The position numbers and the translations under genes are program-made. A model generated the notes under the pieces. It saw only the letters and a program-made list of their open reading frames with translations. It was not told the DNA's origin and searched no databases. Positions 1 to 10,800 of a stretch of 64,000 nt of DNA are shown one piece after another. The DNA is from an uncultured Bacteroidales bacterium (GTDB lineage Bacteria; Bacteroidota; Bacteroidia; Bacteroidales; P3): NCBI GenBank assembly GCA_905235855.1, contig CAJONE010000001.1:1-64000 (forward strand), read 5' to 3'. Every line of letters begins with the position of its first letter. Within the stretch, counting starts at the first letter, position 1.

Positions 1-8
1 TTTCAACG

Positions 9-16
9 CAAAGGTA
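9..16 (-). promoter_or_regulatory. Bacteroidetes -7 box reading off the left edge
   Basis: On the minus strand this reads TACCTTTG, an exact match to the TAnnTTTG -7 consensus of the Bacteroidetes housekeeping sigma factor. I see no clear TTTG at the usual -33 spacing. It lies downstream of the porin-like gene and would drive a gene beyond the window. Confidence 0.4.
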
Positions 17-118
17 ATCATTTTTCCCGGATTGTGCCGATTAGTTTCGGCATTTTCTTTTTACCTTGTGTTGCACTTCTAACTTGAAATTAGGACCGTT
101 CAAAGTTGAAAAAGGCGA

Positions 119-1390
119 CTATTTTCTGAACGAATAGACCGCACCAAGAATGAAACGCTCGTTGTGAACCTTGCAGGCCGCGTGATTAGACGCGAAAGCG
201 GGTTCCGAAATGTTTCGGTAAGCCGCAAAGGTATGTTCGATCTCAAACCAGAACGACAGTCCGAAATCGGTCACATAGCCGATCCTCGGTTGAATGCGGT
301 ATAGCCAGTCGATGTCGTAGCCTCGACCGTAGATGCCCGTGATGGTTTGCGAGGTTTGAAGGTGCGGAGCTGAGGTAGTGTTTACCGCGCCTCCGATAAA
401 GATGCCCGGTTGCCAGTGTCCTTTAGTACGCCCAAAGTCCATCCAAAGAGTGGCAAAGTGAAACGGACGGTAGTCGTATTTGCCTGTCAGTGCATCGAAT
501 TGCTCGTAGTAACCTCCGAGTGTGCAACCTTCGTACAAGTTATCCGAGACAATGGTTTGTGCTTTAAGACTCCACTGATTCCAGTCGTAGCGCATATAGG
601 CCGAGAGGGACATCGATGTGTAGCGTGTATCGACCTTGTGCTTTGCACCGCTCGAGTCGGTCACATAGTCGCGGGGCTTTATGACAAGCAGGTTGGCGGC
701 CACACCAAGCAGCAGCCGCTCACTGTGGTAGCGCAACTGCAGGTTGAATTCGGGCACGAGCGAATGTTTCAGATAGGCGGTGGTAGGACCGTTAGCCCCC
801 TGCGACTTGTTGTCGAGCTGAAAGGCGGCTACGGCAACCGATTCGAACTTTCCGTAGCGCATTGTGTAGCGCAATTGAGTATAACGCGCATAGGGATGGA
901 AGGGGGCACCCATGTTGAGCGGTTGCGTGGCAGGCATAATCTCGTGAACGGTCATCGGATACCAATACTGTCCCAAAAGCAGTTCGTGGTGTCGCCAACG
1001 CATGTCGATATAGGCGTGTCGCAAACGGAAAAGGTTAATCGAGCCGTCGGTGGCGCCGGTATAGTCGCCTTCGATGTAACCCTTGATCTTGGCACCCAAT
1101 ACATCTGGACCTTGTATCGAGAGAGCCAGACGAGCTGTGATGGCCAGCATATTGAGGCTGGGTGTGGCGTTCAGGTCGTTTCCGTCGGCATCGAGTTCAA
1201 CCGGTTTCGGGTAAAAGAGCATCATCTCCTCACGACCCGACACCACCTGCCGGGTATCAACAAAGAACTGCGGGTTGACCATTCCCGAAAATCCGAAGCG
1301 CCATTTCTTGACAGTAGTGCTGTCGACTAGTTCGGCAAAAACGGCACTTGAGCAAAATACTAAAAAACAAAATGCAAATAATCTTTTCAT
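119..1390 (-). CDS. DcaP-like outer-membrane porin / beta-barrel protein
   Basis: Predicted 423-residue outer-membrane protein. The reading frame extends further upstream, but the start at 1390 gives a classic signal peptide (MKRLFAFCFLVFCSSAVFA) and leaves room for the stop of the upstream gene at 1414, so I chose it. After the signal the chain is rich in alternating aromatic and polar strands (for example RLRHAYIDMRW, LLLGQYWYPM, ILGAVYSFRK at the C terminus), as expected for a 16- to 18-strand barrel. The layout resembles DcaP-like porins common in Bacteroidetes; the exact family and substrate are inferred. The membrane-protein gene lies 23 bases upstream on the same strand, so the two are probably co-transcribed. 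Confidence 0.6.
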   Translation of the reverse strand: MKRLFAFCFLVFCSSAVFAELVDSTTVKKWRFGFSGMVNPQFFVDTRQVVSGREEMMLFYPKPVELDADGNDLNATPSLNMLAITARLALSIQGPDVLGAKIKGYIEGDYTGATDGSINLFRLRHAYIDMRWRHHELLLGQYWYPMTVHEIMPATQPLNMGAPFHPYARYTQLRYTMRYGKFESVAVAAFQLDNKSQGANGPTTAYLKHSLVPEFNLQLRYHSERLLLGVAANLLVIKPRDYVTDSSGAKHKVDTRYTSMSLSAYMRYDWNQWSLKAQTIVSDNLYEGCTLGGYYEQFDALTGKYDYRPFHFATLWMDFGRTKGHWQPGIFIGGAVNTTSAPHLQTSQTITGIYGRGYDIDWLYRIQPRIGYVTDFGLSFWFEIEHTFAAYRNISEPAFASNHAACKVHNERFILGAVYSFRK

Positions 1391-1413
1391 CTCGATTGGC
1401 TGACTTCCGACCA

Positions 1414-2115
1414 TTATTTCTTGTTGCCGGCCAAAGCCAGTATTAGACCCAGTGCCACGCCAAGCAATGCCGCAAAGAGCACTTGCAGGTTTTGCGGCAG
1501 GATAAACGTTATGGTATGAGCAGGGAACCAGAAAAGCGGAATGGTCTTCTTGAACACCAGACCCCACTGTATGTCCCAATTTATCGACTTCAAGCATTCG
1601 GCCATCTTTATCGGACGCAGTAGCCCGCGCACCGTGCCGCCATTTTTCAGAATATGTATGTCGGTGCATTTGTGGAACGTCATCATGACAGGCGCAAAGA
1701 TGGTGTTCATCAATACGCTGACACAAAACGCAATGCCCAACTTGCCCCATGAAAAAGAGACATCAGCGAAGATGGCTGCAAGACTGCCCCGTTCACATCC
1801 TCCTACAATTTCCATAAAGCGCGGAGTTCCGGTCTTGAAAATCACCATAGCCATAGCGATACACACCCCTAAGAATCCCCAAACCATCATTCTTGGCAAC
1901 ACTCCAAACCCGCTCTCGTAATAATGCCCCTTGCGCATTCGCAAAGCAAGCATTTCGCCAAAAGTGGCAAGTATGGCAAACTTGAAGAAGGCCATAATGA
2001 ACGGATGACCTTCGGTGGCCAAGTTGAATGCGTTATAGAACCCCGTGGCCGGGATGAAGAACGGCACCAGCACCACGAGGACATACAGCACAACTATCAA
2101 ATCGGATTTTTTCAT
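1414..2115 (-). CDS. Multi-pass inner-membrane protein of unknown function
   Basis: A 233-residue hydrophobic protein that I cannot assign with certainty. About five membrane segments are visible: residues 6-25 (LIVVLYVLVVLVPFF), 40-57, 72-92 (MVWGFLGVCIAMAMVIF), around 125-142 and 200-230 at the C terminus. A conserved-looking stretch FAPVMMTFHKCTDIH follows the fourth segment and weakly recalls the Mpv17/PMP22 family. It is the first gene of a likely two-gene unit with the porin-like gene 23 bases downstream, so a role linked to that porin is possible but unproven. It is transcribed divergently from the Tim44-like gene. Confidence 0.6.
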   Translation of the reverse strand: MKKSDLIVVLYVLVVLVPFFIPATGFYNAFNLATEGHPFIMAFFKFAILATFGEMLALRMRKGHYYESGFGVLPRMMVWGFLGVCIAMAMVIFKTGTPRFMEIVGGCERGSLAAIFADVSFSWGKLGIAFCVSVLMNTIFAPVMMTFHKCTDIHILKNGGTVRGLLRPIKMAECLKSINWDIQWGLVFKKTIPLFWFPAHTITFILPQNLQVLFAALLGVALGLILALAGNKK

Positions 2116-2344
2116 TGCTTTGGTATAAAAAATTGGGACTTTGTGTAAAACTTTCGGTAAAAAGGTTTCGGGTCGCTAATTCGAATTGACTTTTCCATAT
2201 AACGCAAAATTGCCTGTTTTAGTGTGACTGGTGCATACACACAACAGCTTGGAGTGTCGCCGCACTCATTTATCACGAAACCCGCCGTGCAATAAATTAG
2301 GAACGTAAGGCGTTTTTAATTTCATATTGAAAACACCCGACAAC

Positions 2345-3232
2345 ATGCTGAAACAAACCAAAAAGATTTTCCCGTTCCTTATGCTTGCCGTAATGGTCGG
2401 TGTGGCGTTGCTGTCACATGCTGACGTGGGAAACCAAAACCGCTATAGTTCCGGCGACCTTGGCGGTGATGATGGCGATTTAAGCGGACTCATCGGATTC
2501 CTGCTCGGATTGCTTATCAACAACCCCAGTCTAGGACTGCCAGTGGTGATAATCATCATAATAATCTTGATCGTATATCGGAAACAACGCAAGCGTGCCG
2601 CTTCGGGTTTGGCTGGTGCAGAAGCCTCGACAGGCGGCATGAACGTGCCGCCGCCCACAGCAGCCGAAACCGCGATGGTGGCAGAACAGATACGGGCCAT
2701 CGACCCCAGCTTCTCGTCCGAGAAATTTACCGCATGGGTACGCGAGGTGTTTTTGAAGCTGCAGCAAGCCTGGACTGATCAGAACTGGAAACTCATACGC
2801 CCTTTCGAAAGTGAAGAGCTGTTCTCACTCCACAACGCGCAACTCGATGAGTATATTCGCGCCGGCAAGATCAACGTAGTCGAGAAAATAGGCATCAAAA
2901 GTTGCCAGCTTGTATCTTTCGCCGTCGATGGCGACAAAGAGGTGCTGAAGGTAATGATCAGCGCCGTGATGCGCGATTATGTGGTCGACGCCAAGTCACG
3001 CAAGGTGCTGGAAAGCGACCCAAACCGCGACTGGTATATGACCTACGAGATGACATTCAACCGTAAATCGGGGGTCAAGACCCAAGAGGGCTTAAGCAAC
3101 AAATCGACCACCAACTGCCCCAACTGCGGCGCCCCAACCGAGATTACCTCCGCCGGCCAATGCGAATACTGCGGCAGTGTGATTACCACCGGCGAACACG
3201 ACTGGGTGCTCAGCGACATTCACAGCATTTGA
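2345..3232 (+). CDS. Tim44-like domain membrane protein with C-terminal zinc ribbon
   Basis: A 295-residue protein. I start it at the ATG at 2345 rather than a TTG six codons earlier, because this begins a clean signal sequence (MLKQTKKIFPFLMLAVMVG). A Gly/Asp-rich spacer is followed by a strongly hydrophobic segment near residues 62-82 with seven consecutive isoleucines, then RKQRKR, placing the rest in the cytoplasm. Residues about 115-245 (SSEKFTAWVREVFLKLQQAW, then PFESEELF) match the Tim44-like fold. The end carries a zinc ribbon with two CxxC pairs (CPNCG and CEYCG). It sits 55 bases before the SPFH/zinc-ribbon gene; such pairs occur in envelope-stress loci like B. subtilis ydjGHI. Function inferred only from that. 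Confidence 0.7.
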   Translation: MLKQTKKIFPFLMLAVMVGVALLSHADVGNQNRYSSGDLGGDDGDLSGLIGFLLGLLINNPSLGLPVVIIIIIILIVYRKQRKRAASGLAGAEASTGGMNVPPPTAAETAMVAEQIRAIDPSFSSEKFTAWVREVFLKLQQAWTDQNWKLIRPFESEELFSLHNAQLDEYIRAGKINVVEKIGIKSCQLVSFAVDGDKEVLKVMISAVMRDYVVDAKSRKVLESDPNRDWYMTYEMTFNRKSGVKTQEGLSNKSTTNCPNCGAPTEITSAGQCEYCGSVITTGEHDWVLSDIHSI

Positions 3233-3287
3233 GAGAACAAACAGAAGCAATCAAAATCCAATATTCAACCTTCAATTTTCAACTCGT

Positions 3288-4556
3288 ATGGGACTTATTA
3301 AAGCAACCGTGGGAGCCATCCACTCCACATTGAAAGACCAATGGCTCGACCTGATCAAGTGCGAGAACATGGACATGGACACACTTATGGTGAAACAGAC
3401 CACCAAAAGCGGCCAGATTTCGAAATCGAGCCGCATCATCGTGGCACCTGGTCAGGTGGCCGTGATTTACGATTCGGGTGCAGTGCTTGATGCCACCGCC
3501 GAGGAGGGAGTCTATAACTTCGACCAGTCCAGCTCACCCTCATTCTTCGGAGGCCAGTTTGGCGCCGTTTTCAAAGAGATGTGGCAGCGCTTCAAATACG
3601 AGGGCAAACCCGCCAAAGAGCAGGCAGTATTCTTCTTCAACATCAAGGAAATACTCGACAACAAATACGGCACGCCGGCACCAGCCATGTATCAAGACTG
3701 GAGCCACGCCATCCCGAACCAAATGACCGGCTCGATTATGCCCATGAGCGTGCAGGTGCGCTGTTTCGGCAAATACACCTTCCAGATATACGACCCAGGT
3801 GTCTTTATGCGCAACCATGCCGGCACCGCCGACATTGTGCGTAAGAGCGACATCACCGAACAGATGCGCAGCGAAGTGGTCGCATCGTTCCAGAATGTGC
3901 TGAACGAACTCGGCAACAGTCAGCACAAAGTGCCCGTACTGGAACTGCCCAGCTACACCGACGAAATAAAGAACGTGATGGACGAGCGTGTCTTTGACGA
4001 ACCCATCCGTAACCGCGGCATAAAACTTGTAAGCTTCACCATCGAGTCTGTCACCCTCGACGACGAAAGCAAGGCCAAAATAACCGAATACGAACACAAC
4101 GCCAACTCGATGATGCAGCAGGGACGCATTATCGACGTGATGGGACAGGCGGCCGGCAATGCCGGTGGTGCGACCACAGGCTTTATGGGTCTCGGCATGA
4201 TGAATATGACCACCGGCGGCATGAGCGGTTCTGCCATGCAGTCGCCGTTCAACACGCCAGGGGCACAGCAACAATACGACCCCTACGGCCAACAACAAGG
4301 CGCCACAGCAGCGACAGGCGTAAAATGTCCCCAATGCGGAGCCACCATAACCGGCAAATTCTGCCCCGAATGCGGCACACCCACTCCGGTGGCAAAAGCC
4401 GTCAAGAGATGCCCAAAATGCGGCACAGAAACCACAGGCAAGTTCTGCCCCGAATGCGGCACACCGATAGAGAGCACTGAACCGAAAAAATGTCCCAAAT
4501 GCGGCATCGAGGTTTCGGGCAAGTTCTGCCCCGAATGTGGCACACCTATCCCATAA
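3288..4556 (+). CDS. SPFH-domain (YdjI-like, 'virion core protein' family) protein with three zinc ribbons
   Basis: A 422-residue cytoplasmic protein. Residues about 45-275 form an SPFH/band-7-type domain of the YdjI kind (IIVAPGQVAVIYDSG, then KEQAVFFFNIKEI and VQVRCFGKYTFQI). A Gly/Met/Gln-rich linker at about 280-340 leads to three tandem zinc ribbons of the form CPxCG-x(n)-GKFCPECG near residues 345, 372 and 400. In B. subtilis YdjI binds membranes with zinc-ribbon partners and recruits PspA. The neighbouring Tim44-like protein also ends in a zinc ribbon, which supports a two-protein membrane complex; that is inference. A strong hairpin terminator follows, so the pair forms a unit. Confidence 0.8.
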   Translation: MGLIKATVGAIHSTLKDQWLDLIKCENMDMDTLMVKQTTKSGQISKSSRIIVAPGQVAVIYDSGAVLDATAEEGVYNFDQSSSPSFFGGQFGAVFKEMWQRFKYEGKPAKEQAVFFFNIKEILDNKYGTPAPAMYQDWSHAIPNQMTGSIMPMSVQVRCFGKYTFQIYDPGVFMRNHAGTADIVRKSDITEQMRSEVVASFQNVLNELGNSQHKVPVLELPSYTDEIKNVMDERVFDEPIRNRGIKLVSFTIESVTLDDESKAKITEYEHNANSMMQQGRIIDVMGQAAGNAGGATTGFMGLGMMNMTTGGMSGSAMQSPFNTPGAQQQYDPYGQQQGATAATGVKCPQCGATITGKFCPECGTPTPVAKAVKRCPKCGTETTGKFCPECGTPIESTEPKKCPKCGIEVSGKFCPECGTPIP

Positions 4557-4596
4557 ACCACACATAAAATCCAGCCCTTTGGCGGAAAACTCAACC

Positions 4597-4635
4597 TACG
4601 GTGACATCGCAGAAGCGCTGTCACCGTATTGTTTT
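4597..4635 (+). terminator. Rho-independent terminator after the SPFH gene
   Basis: Perfect 9-bp stem TACGGTGAC / GTCACCGTA (4597-4605 with 4620-4628), 14-base loop, followed by TTGTTTT. It lies 41 bases after the SPFH stop codon. Confidence 0.7.
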
Positions 4636-4768
4636 GGTGCGAAATGACATGCCGACGCATCTTATCGCAAAAAAAAAATAACATCACGAATATGCCGCTG
4701 AAAAACACAAAACGTCTCACTGCAAGCCGCAAGGGACAGCGACATCACGATGGTTCGACGATTTTTCG

Positions 4769-4776
4769 TAACTTTG
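4769..4776 (+). promoter_or_regulatory. -7 box upstream of the cyclic glucan synthase gene
   Basis: TAACTTTG matches the Bacteroidetes -7 consensus TAnnTTTG and lies 32 bases before the ATG of the giant gene, after the preceding terminator. No convincing -33 TTTG is visible. Confidence 0.45.
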
Positions 4777-4807
4777 CAACTTTGAAGCGAATAAATATTT
4801 TCTTTTG

Positions 4808-7800
4808 ATGAAAAGTACATACGGCCTATTCAAGGAGGGTGTGAAAAGAATCACACACTACTACATGCTACTTGTTGATGAAACCAAAAACCAACGCACA
4901 GTAGGAAGCACCAACGAGTGGGTGCTCGACAACTACTACATAATCAGCGAGCAAGAGAAGCTAATGAAGCAAGAGCTTATCGGTTTGGAACGCGGGGGAT
5001 GGAAAATAGAGCGCAAACGGCTGAAAGTGCTGTCCGACCTACTGAAAGCCTACTTGAAGCGATGCCACTGGCAAATTGACAAAAATCTGATGTTCCGCTA
5101 TCTGACGCAGGTGCAGGTTGGGCAGAAAGACTATCTGAACTATCGCGAAGTCTATGCGCTACTACCTTTGATGAAGTGCGAACTGATTGTGGCATTGGGC
5201 GAACTTTGCGCCGAGCTGAAGAGCGACAACGCCCACCACTACAAGGTAACCGAAAAACCCAGCATGGAACGGCTCGACAAAGCCGCCAAACAAAACCTGA
5301 AGATGATGAACATCTTCAACTCGCTGAAGAAGATGACCAAACTGCCGCTGGCCGAACTGATTGAGCGCATAAGCTATTCCGAAAAAATGCTCTGTGCCGA
5401 GAAGTCGGGCATGTACGAGCAGATGTACGACAAGACAAAAGAGGACTACCGCTCAAAAATAGTGCGCAACTGCAAGAAGGCCAAGGTCAAAGAATTCGAC
5501 TATGTGAAAGGGCTCGTAGAACGGGCCGACGCAAAATGCGAGCATGTAGGCTGGGAACTTTTCCCGCCCAAGAAATGGGCCGCCCGCTCAAAGGCCTACG
5601 TGTGGATTGTTACGCTCTGCACCCTGGCCATCGCATCCTGTCTGGCACTGCTTTTTATGCCCTCATGGTGGATGGCTCTGCTCTTCGCTATAGTGTTTGT
5701 TTTGCCGGCAAGCCAGGTGGTAATCGACTTGTTCAACCGCATGCTCTACCGCATCCACAAACCGCGAGGCACTTTCCGGCTGAAATTCAAGGACGGACTT
5801 CTGCCCGAAGAATACGCCACAATGGTGATAATGCCCACCATACTGAAGAATCGGCAGAAGACCGAGCAGCTTCTTGAACAACTGGAAGTATACTACCTGA
5901 GCAACATAAACCGCGGCGAAGGACATTTGGCCAACAACAGCGACACAACAGTATCAGCCCGACAGAACCTGTACTACACACTGATTGGCGATGCGGCTGC
6001 CTACGACAAAGAGAACGCGCCGTGGGACGACGAGGTGGTTCAGGCCGGCATATCGAAAGTGAAAGAGCTTAACGAAAAATATGGTGCACCGATATTCAAC
6101 TTCGTTTACCGTCGCCGAGCCTGGAGTGAGGGTGAAGGTTGCTGGCTCGGCCACGAAAGAAAACGTGGCGCTTTGCTACATTTCAACGATCTGTTGCTGG
6201 GATCGACAAGCGACGAAGAGAAGGCCAAACGGTTTAGATGCGAAACAATAAGTGCTTGGCGAAAAGCGTGGAACACAAGCGGCCAATGGCAGGCCGACGG
6301 TGTCCTGCCGACACAGGGGCAACAAGCAGCCAACCAATTCGACGGCTGCCCTATACAGTTCATCATCACTCTCGACACCGACACAGAGCTGGTGCTCTAT
6401 TCGGCCCAAAAGCTAATCGGCGCGATGGCACATCCGCTGAACCGTGCAAAGCTCAGCGACGACGGCCGCAAAGTGGTGAGCGGTTACGGCATTATGCAGC
6501 CACGGGTGAATGTGGACGTTGAGGTAACCAACAAAAGCCGCTACGCACAGCTGTTCGCCGGGCTTGGCGGACTTGACGTATACACCACGGCATCGTTCGA
6601 ACTGTATCAGGACATCTTCAACGAAGGGTCGTTTTGCGGCAAAGGCATCTACGACCTGCGCGTGTTTCAGAAAGTGTTGAAAGGCACTTTTCCCGAGAAC
6701 CTCATCCTGAGCCATGACCTGATAGAGGGATGTCACATACGTTGCGGCCTGATCAACGATGTGGAGCTGTTCGACGACAACCCGTCAAACTATATTGACG
6801 ATGCCAAACGCCACCATCGCTGGACACGCGGCGACTGGCAAATAAAGGACTGGTTGAAAAACAAGGTTCACAACGAGAAAGGCGAATGCGTGAAAAACCA
6901 GATAAGCACCATAGGGCGATGGAAGATTTTCGACAACCTTCGCCGCAGCCTGATGAATCTGTCGCTACTCGTTTTGATAACCGTGGGTTTCGCCATGAGC
7001 CTGTATGCCGTAGCGGGCGACCGTTCTGACACATTCGCCGACACGCAATCCATGGTTCCCGCCGTATGGCAGTCAGCCGCCTTTGCATTCACGGTGATAG
7101 CCCTGATAGTGGTTTCGCTGCCCATATTGTTTTTCCTGATGGAACAAATGGCGCGACTGCCACATATCGGCAAACGCTACAAATACTATATGACGCTGAT
7201 GCGCGGAATGTGGGTGGTGGTGTGCCGCTCGGTTGTGCAGTTTGCGATAATACCGAAAGAGGCGTGGATGTATACCGATGCAATAGTACGCAGCTGCTAC
7301 CGTATGCGCTTCAGCCATCGCAACCTGCTCAACTGGGTGCCCAGCGACGAGGCCTCGAAAACCACCAAGGGTACACTGGCCGACTACATGGTCAAATTCT
7401 GGTTCAACTATGTATGTGCCGCAGCAATTGCCACCATAGCCTGGTTTTCGGCCTTTGGTGTTCATCCCTCTCCTTTCAGCTGGCTCACAGTGGCCGCTGG
7501 AGCCTTCTGTGTGGTTAGCTGGTGCGGGGCACCATTCCTAATGTACTGGCTCGGCAAGAAGTTGCCTGGCACGAACAAAAGCCTCACGGCAGCCGAGATG
7601 GACGAGGTGAAACAAACCGCAGCTGAAACATGGCACTTCTTCGACACCATGCTGTCCGAAGAAACCAACTGGCTTATACCCGACAACTACCAGCTCAACC
7701 GCGAAAAGAAAACCGACTACAAGACCTCACCCACCAACATAGGCTATTCGCTCACCGCCGTGGTGAGTGCCGCCGAACTGGGTTTCATCTCCCGCAAAGA

Positions 7801-10800
7801 GGCCGTAGCTCGGATTGAACACATAATAGACACCGCGGTGAAACTGGAGAAATGGCACGGCCATCTGTTCAACTGGTACGACATCCACACACTGAAAGCA
7901 CTGCCGCACTTTTTCATTTCCACCTGCGACTCGGGCAACTTTGTGGCCTGCCTCTACGTGGTGAAAGGATTCCTCATGGATCCGCACACGGACCAGTCGA
8001 CCCACAAGACGGTCGAACAACGCGAGGAAGCGCTGCTTGCCAAAATTATCCGTTTGATTGACAATTGCGACTTCACAAAGCTCTACAATCCAGAACTGGA
8101 CGTGTTCAGCATAGGCTACGACTACGGTTCACACACCCTGTTGCCCTACCACTACAACAACTTCGCGTCGGAGGCGCGCCTCACCAGTTTTCTCACCATC
8201 GCGCAAGGCGATGCACCCTACAAGCACTGGTTCTGCCTCGACAAGACACTGGTGCAGTATAAGGGCTACAAAGGCGTTGCCTCGTGGTACGGCACATTGT
8301 TCGAGTATTTTATGCCGTTCATTTTCCTACCTACCTACCGCCACACGCTGATGGACGAGACTTACAGTTTCGCCATACGTGCGCAGCGGGCGTTTATACG
8401 CAACATTGAGGCCAGTGCCATGCGTGCCGGTCAGGCCAGAAAACTCCCGTGGGGAATAAGCGAAACCGCATACAACGAACTGGACGACGCCCAAAACTAC
8501 AAATACCATGCCTTCGGCGTACCATACCTAAAGTTCCAGAACACAACACCCGACCGCATTGTAATCTCACCATACAGCTCGCTTATGACCATCGGAGTTG
8601 ACGACCGTGCGGTCTACGACAACATGCAACGGTTCAAAGCACTGAATATGATTGACGGAAAAAGCGACGACGGCGGCGGTTTCGGCTTCTTCGAAAGCTA
8701 CGACGAGGAGGATCATGTGCCCGTCTACGCCCACTATGCCCACCATCAAGGCATGATTCTGGCAAGTCTGGCCAACTATCTTGCCGACAACTGTCTGCAG
8801 CGCTACTTTATGCAGGAACCAGCCATGCGATCTATGGAGACGCTTCTCAAGGAGAAAGCGCAAGTGAAGCCCTACATTGACTTGAAAGTGACGCAATACA
8901 AACGCTACCAGTACTCAAAAACGCAGAGCGAGAGCGATGCACGCGACTACGACAACATTGCCAAGGTACCCGAAATCGGCGTTATCAGCAACGGTCAATA
9001 CACAGTACTCCTGAACGACCGGGGCTCTGGTTTCTCACGCTACCAGAATGTTATGCTGAACCGCTACCGCAAGATAAGTTCCGACCATTACGGCATTTAC
9101 CTCTTCGTCCGCAACCTGCGCACAGACCGCCTTTGGTCGGCCACCTACGCGCCCCTCGACGAAATGCCTAAATCGTATCACGTGAATTTTGCAAGCGACA
9201 AGATAAGCTTCAGCCGCATTGACGACGATGTGGAAACCAAAACCGAAATCACTGTACTGAAGGATCGTTCGGCCGAAATCCGACGCTACACCTTTACAAA
9301 CAATACCAACCGCGACATCGACCTTGAAATAACAAGCTATGGCGAGGTGGTACTCTCAACCGCAGCAGAGGACGAGAGCCACCGTGTGTTCAACAGCATG
9401 AAAATTCACAGCGAATATGACTCCGAGCACGAGTCGCTGCTTTTTAGCCGCCCCGCCTCTCACGGCTCGCGCAATTTCATGCTTCACAAGCTTTGGATTG
9501 AGGACGACCCCAACGAAACAGCACCAATACTGAACTACCAAATAGTGGAATACGAAACCTCGCGACTGAAATTCCTCGGACGCGGCGGCAGCCTGAAGCA
9601 CGCCGACATTATCGAAAGCCACCGAACCCTCACCAACACCATAGGCACCACGCTCGACCCCGTTATGAGCATGCGCCGCCGCATTCACATCGCATCTGGC
9701 AAAAAAGTGGAGGCCTATCTGCTGACGGCTTTCGCCAAAGCTCGCGAGCAACTGCTCCAGCTGACCGAACGCTACCAGACCTCCGTCGACGTGGAACACG
9801 CCTTCAAGACAGCGTCGGTTTTCAACAACATGCGCACCGACCTTTCGTTACTCAAAGGGTCACAGATGCGTCTCTACAACAGCATATGCAAATATATGGC
9901 ACAGACAGCCACGCTCGGCAACGAGCGCCAAGCCATTCTCGCCTGCAACACCTTGTCGCAGAGCGGTCTTTGGCGTTTCGGCATCAGTGGCGATTTGACC
10001 ATATTATTGCTCGAGGTCGACCGGCTCGAAAAGTCTGGATTTGCCAAAGAGCTGCTGCGCGCCTTCGAATATTTCAAGATACACGGCTTGCTCCTCGACC
10101 TCGTCATCATCAACGATGCCAAAGGGCCAGACCGCGACAGCCTCACCCACTTTATACGCAACATGTCTAACACCGAACACCTGTGGTCGACCCACAGCGA
10201 TGCCGGTCGCGTCTATGTGCTTGACGGCGAAAGCATTTCGGAGGCCGAACGCACACTTCTGCACACAGTGGCACGCCTTACATTCAACACACGAGAAGGA
10301 CTCACCCTCGAACAACAAATCCATGCCCTCGAGGAGGCCAACCAGCACTATCAGGACAAAGAGGAATATCCTATGCTGAAGCCCGGTAAACACTTCCGTG
10401 TGTGGAGCAGCCTCGACTTCTACAACCAATATGGCGGCTTCGACAACAACGGGCACGACTACGTGGTCACCAACACCAACACGCCGATGCCGTGGGTAAA
10501 CGTGATTGCCAACCAGAAGTTCGGTTGTGTGATAAGTTCAACCATGTCGGGATTCACTTTCGCCTACAACGCCCAACAGTTCAAACTTACAGGCTGGAGC
10601 AACGACATTGTGCGAGATCCGGCCAGCGAAATGCTCCTCATCAACAAGTGGCAATTTGTGCCGGCAACTGCCCGCCACGGACAGGGCTTCTCGGCCTTCG
10701 ATGCCGAATATGCCGATCTGAAAGTCAGCGTCCGAGTTTTCGTACCTGTCGATAAAATGGAAAAATATTACCAGATTAAGATCGAGAACAAGGGCGACGA

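Noticed and set aside
410-1330. Plus-strand open frame of 306 codons opposite the porin-like gene
   Set aside because: Antisense shadow; the minus-strand frame has a signal peptide and barrel strands, this one has neither.
3540-4565. Long minus-strand open frame (341 codons) opposite the SPFH gene
   Set aside because: It mirrors the zinc-ribbon repeats of the plus-strand gene, has no domain, and its opposite frame is clearly coding.
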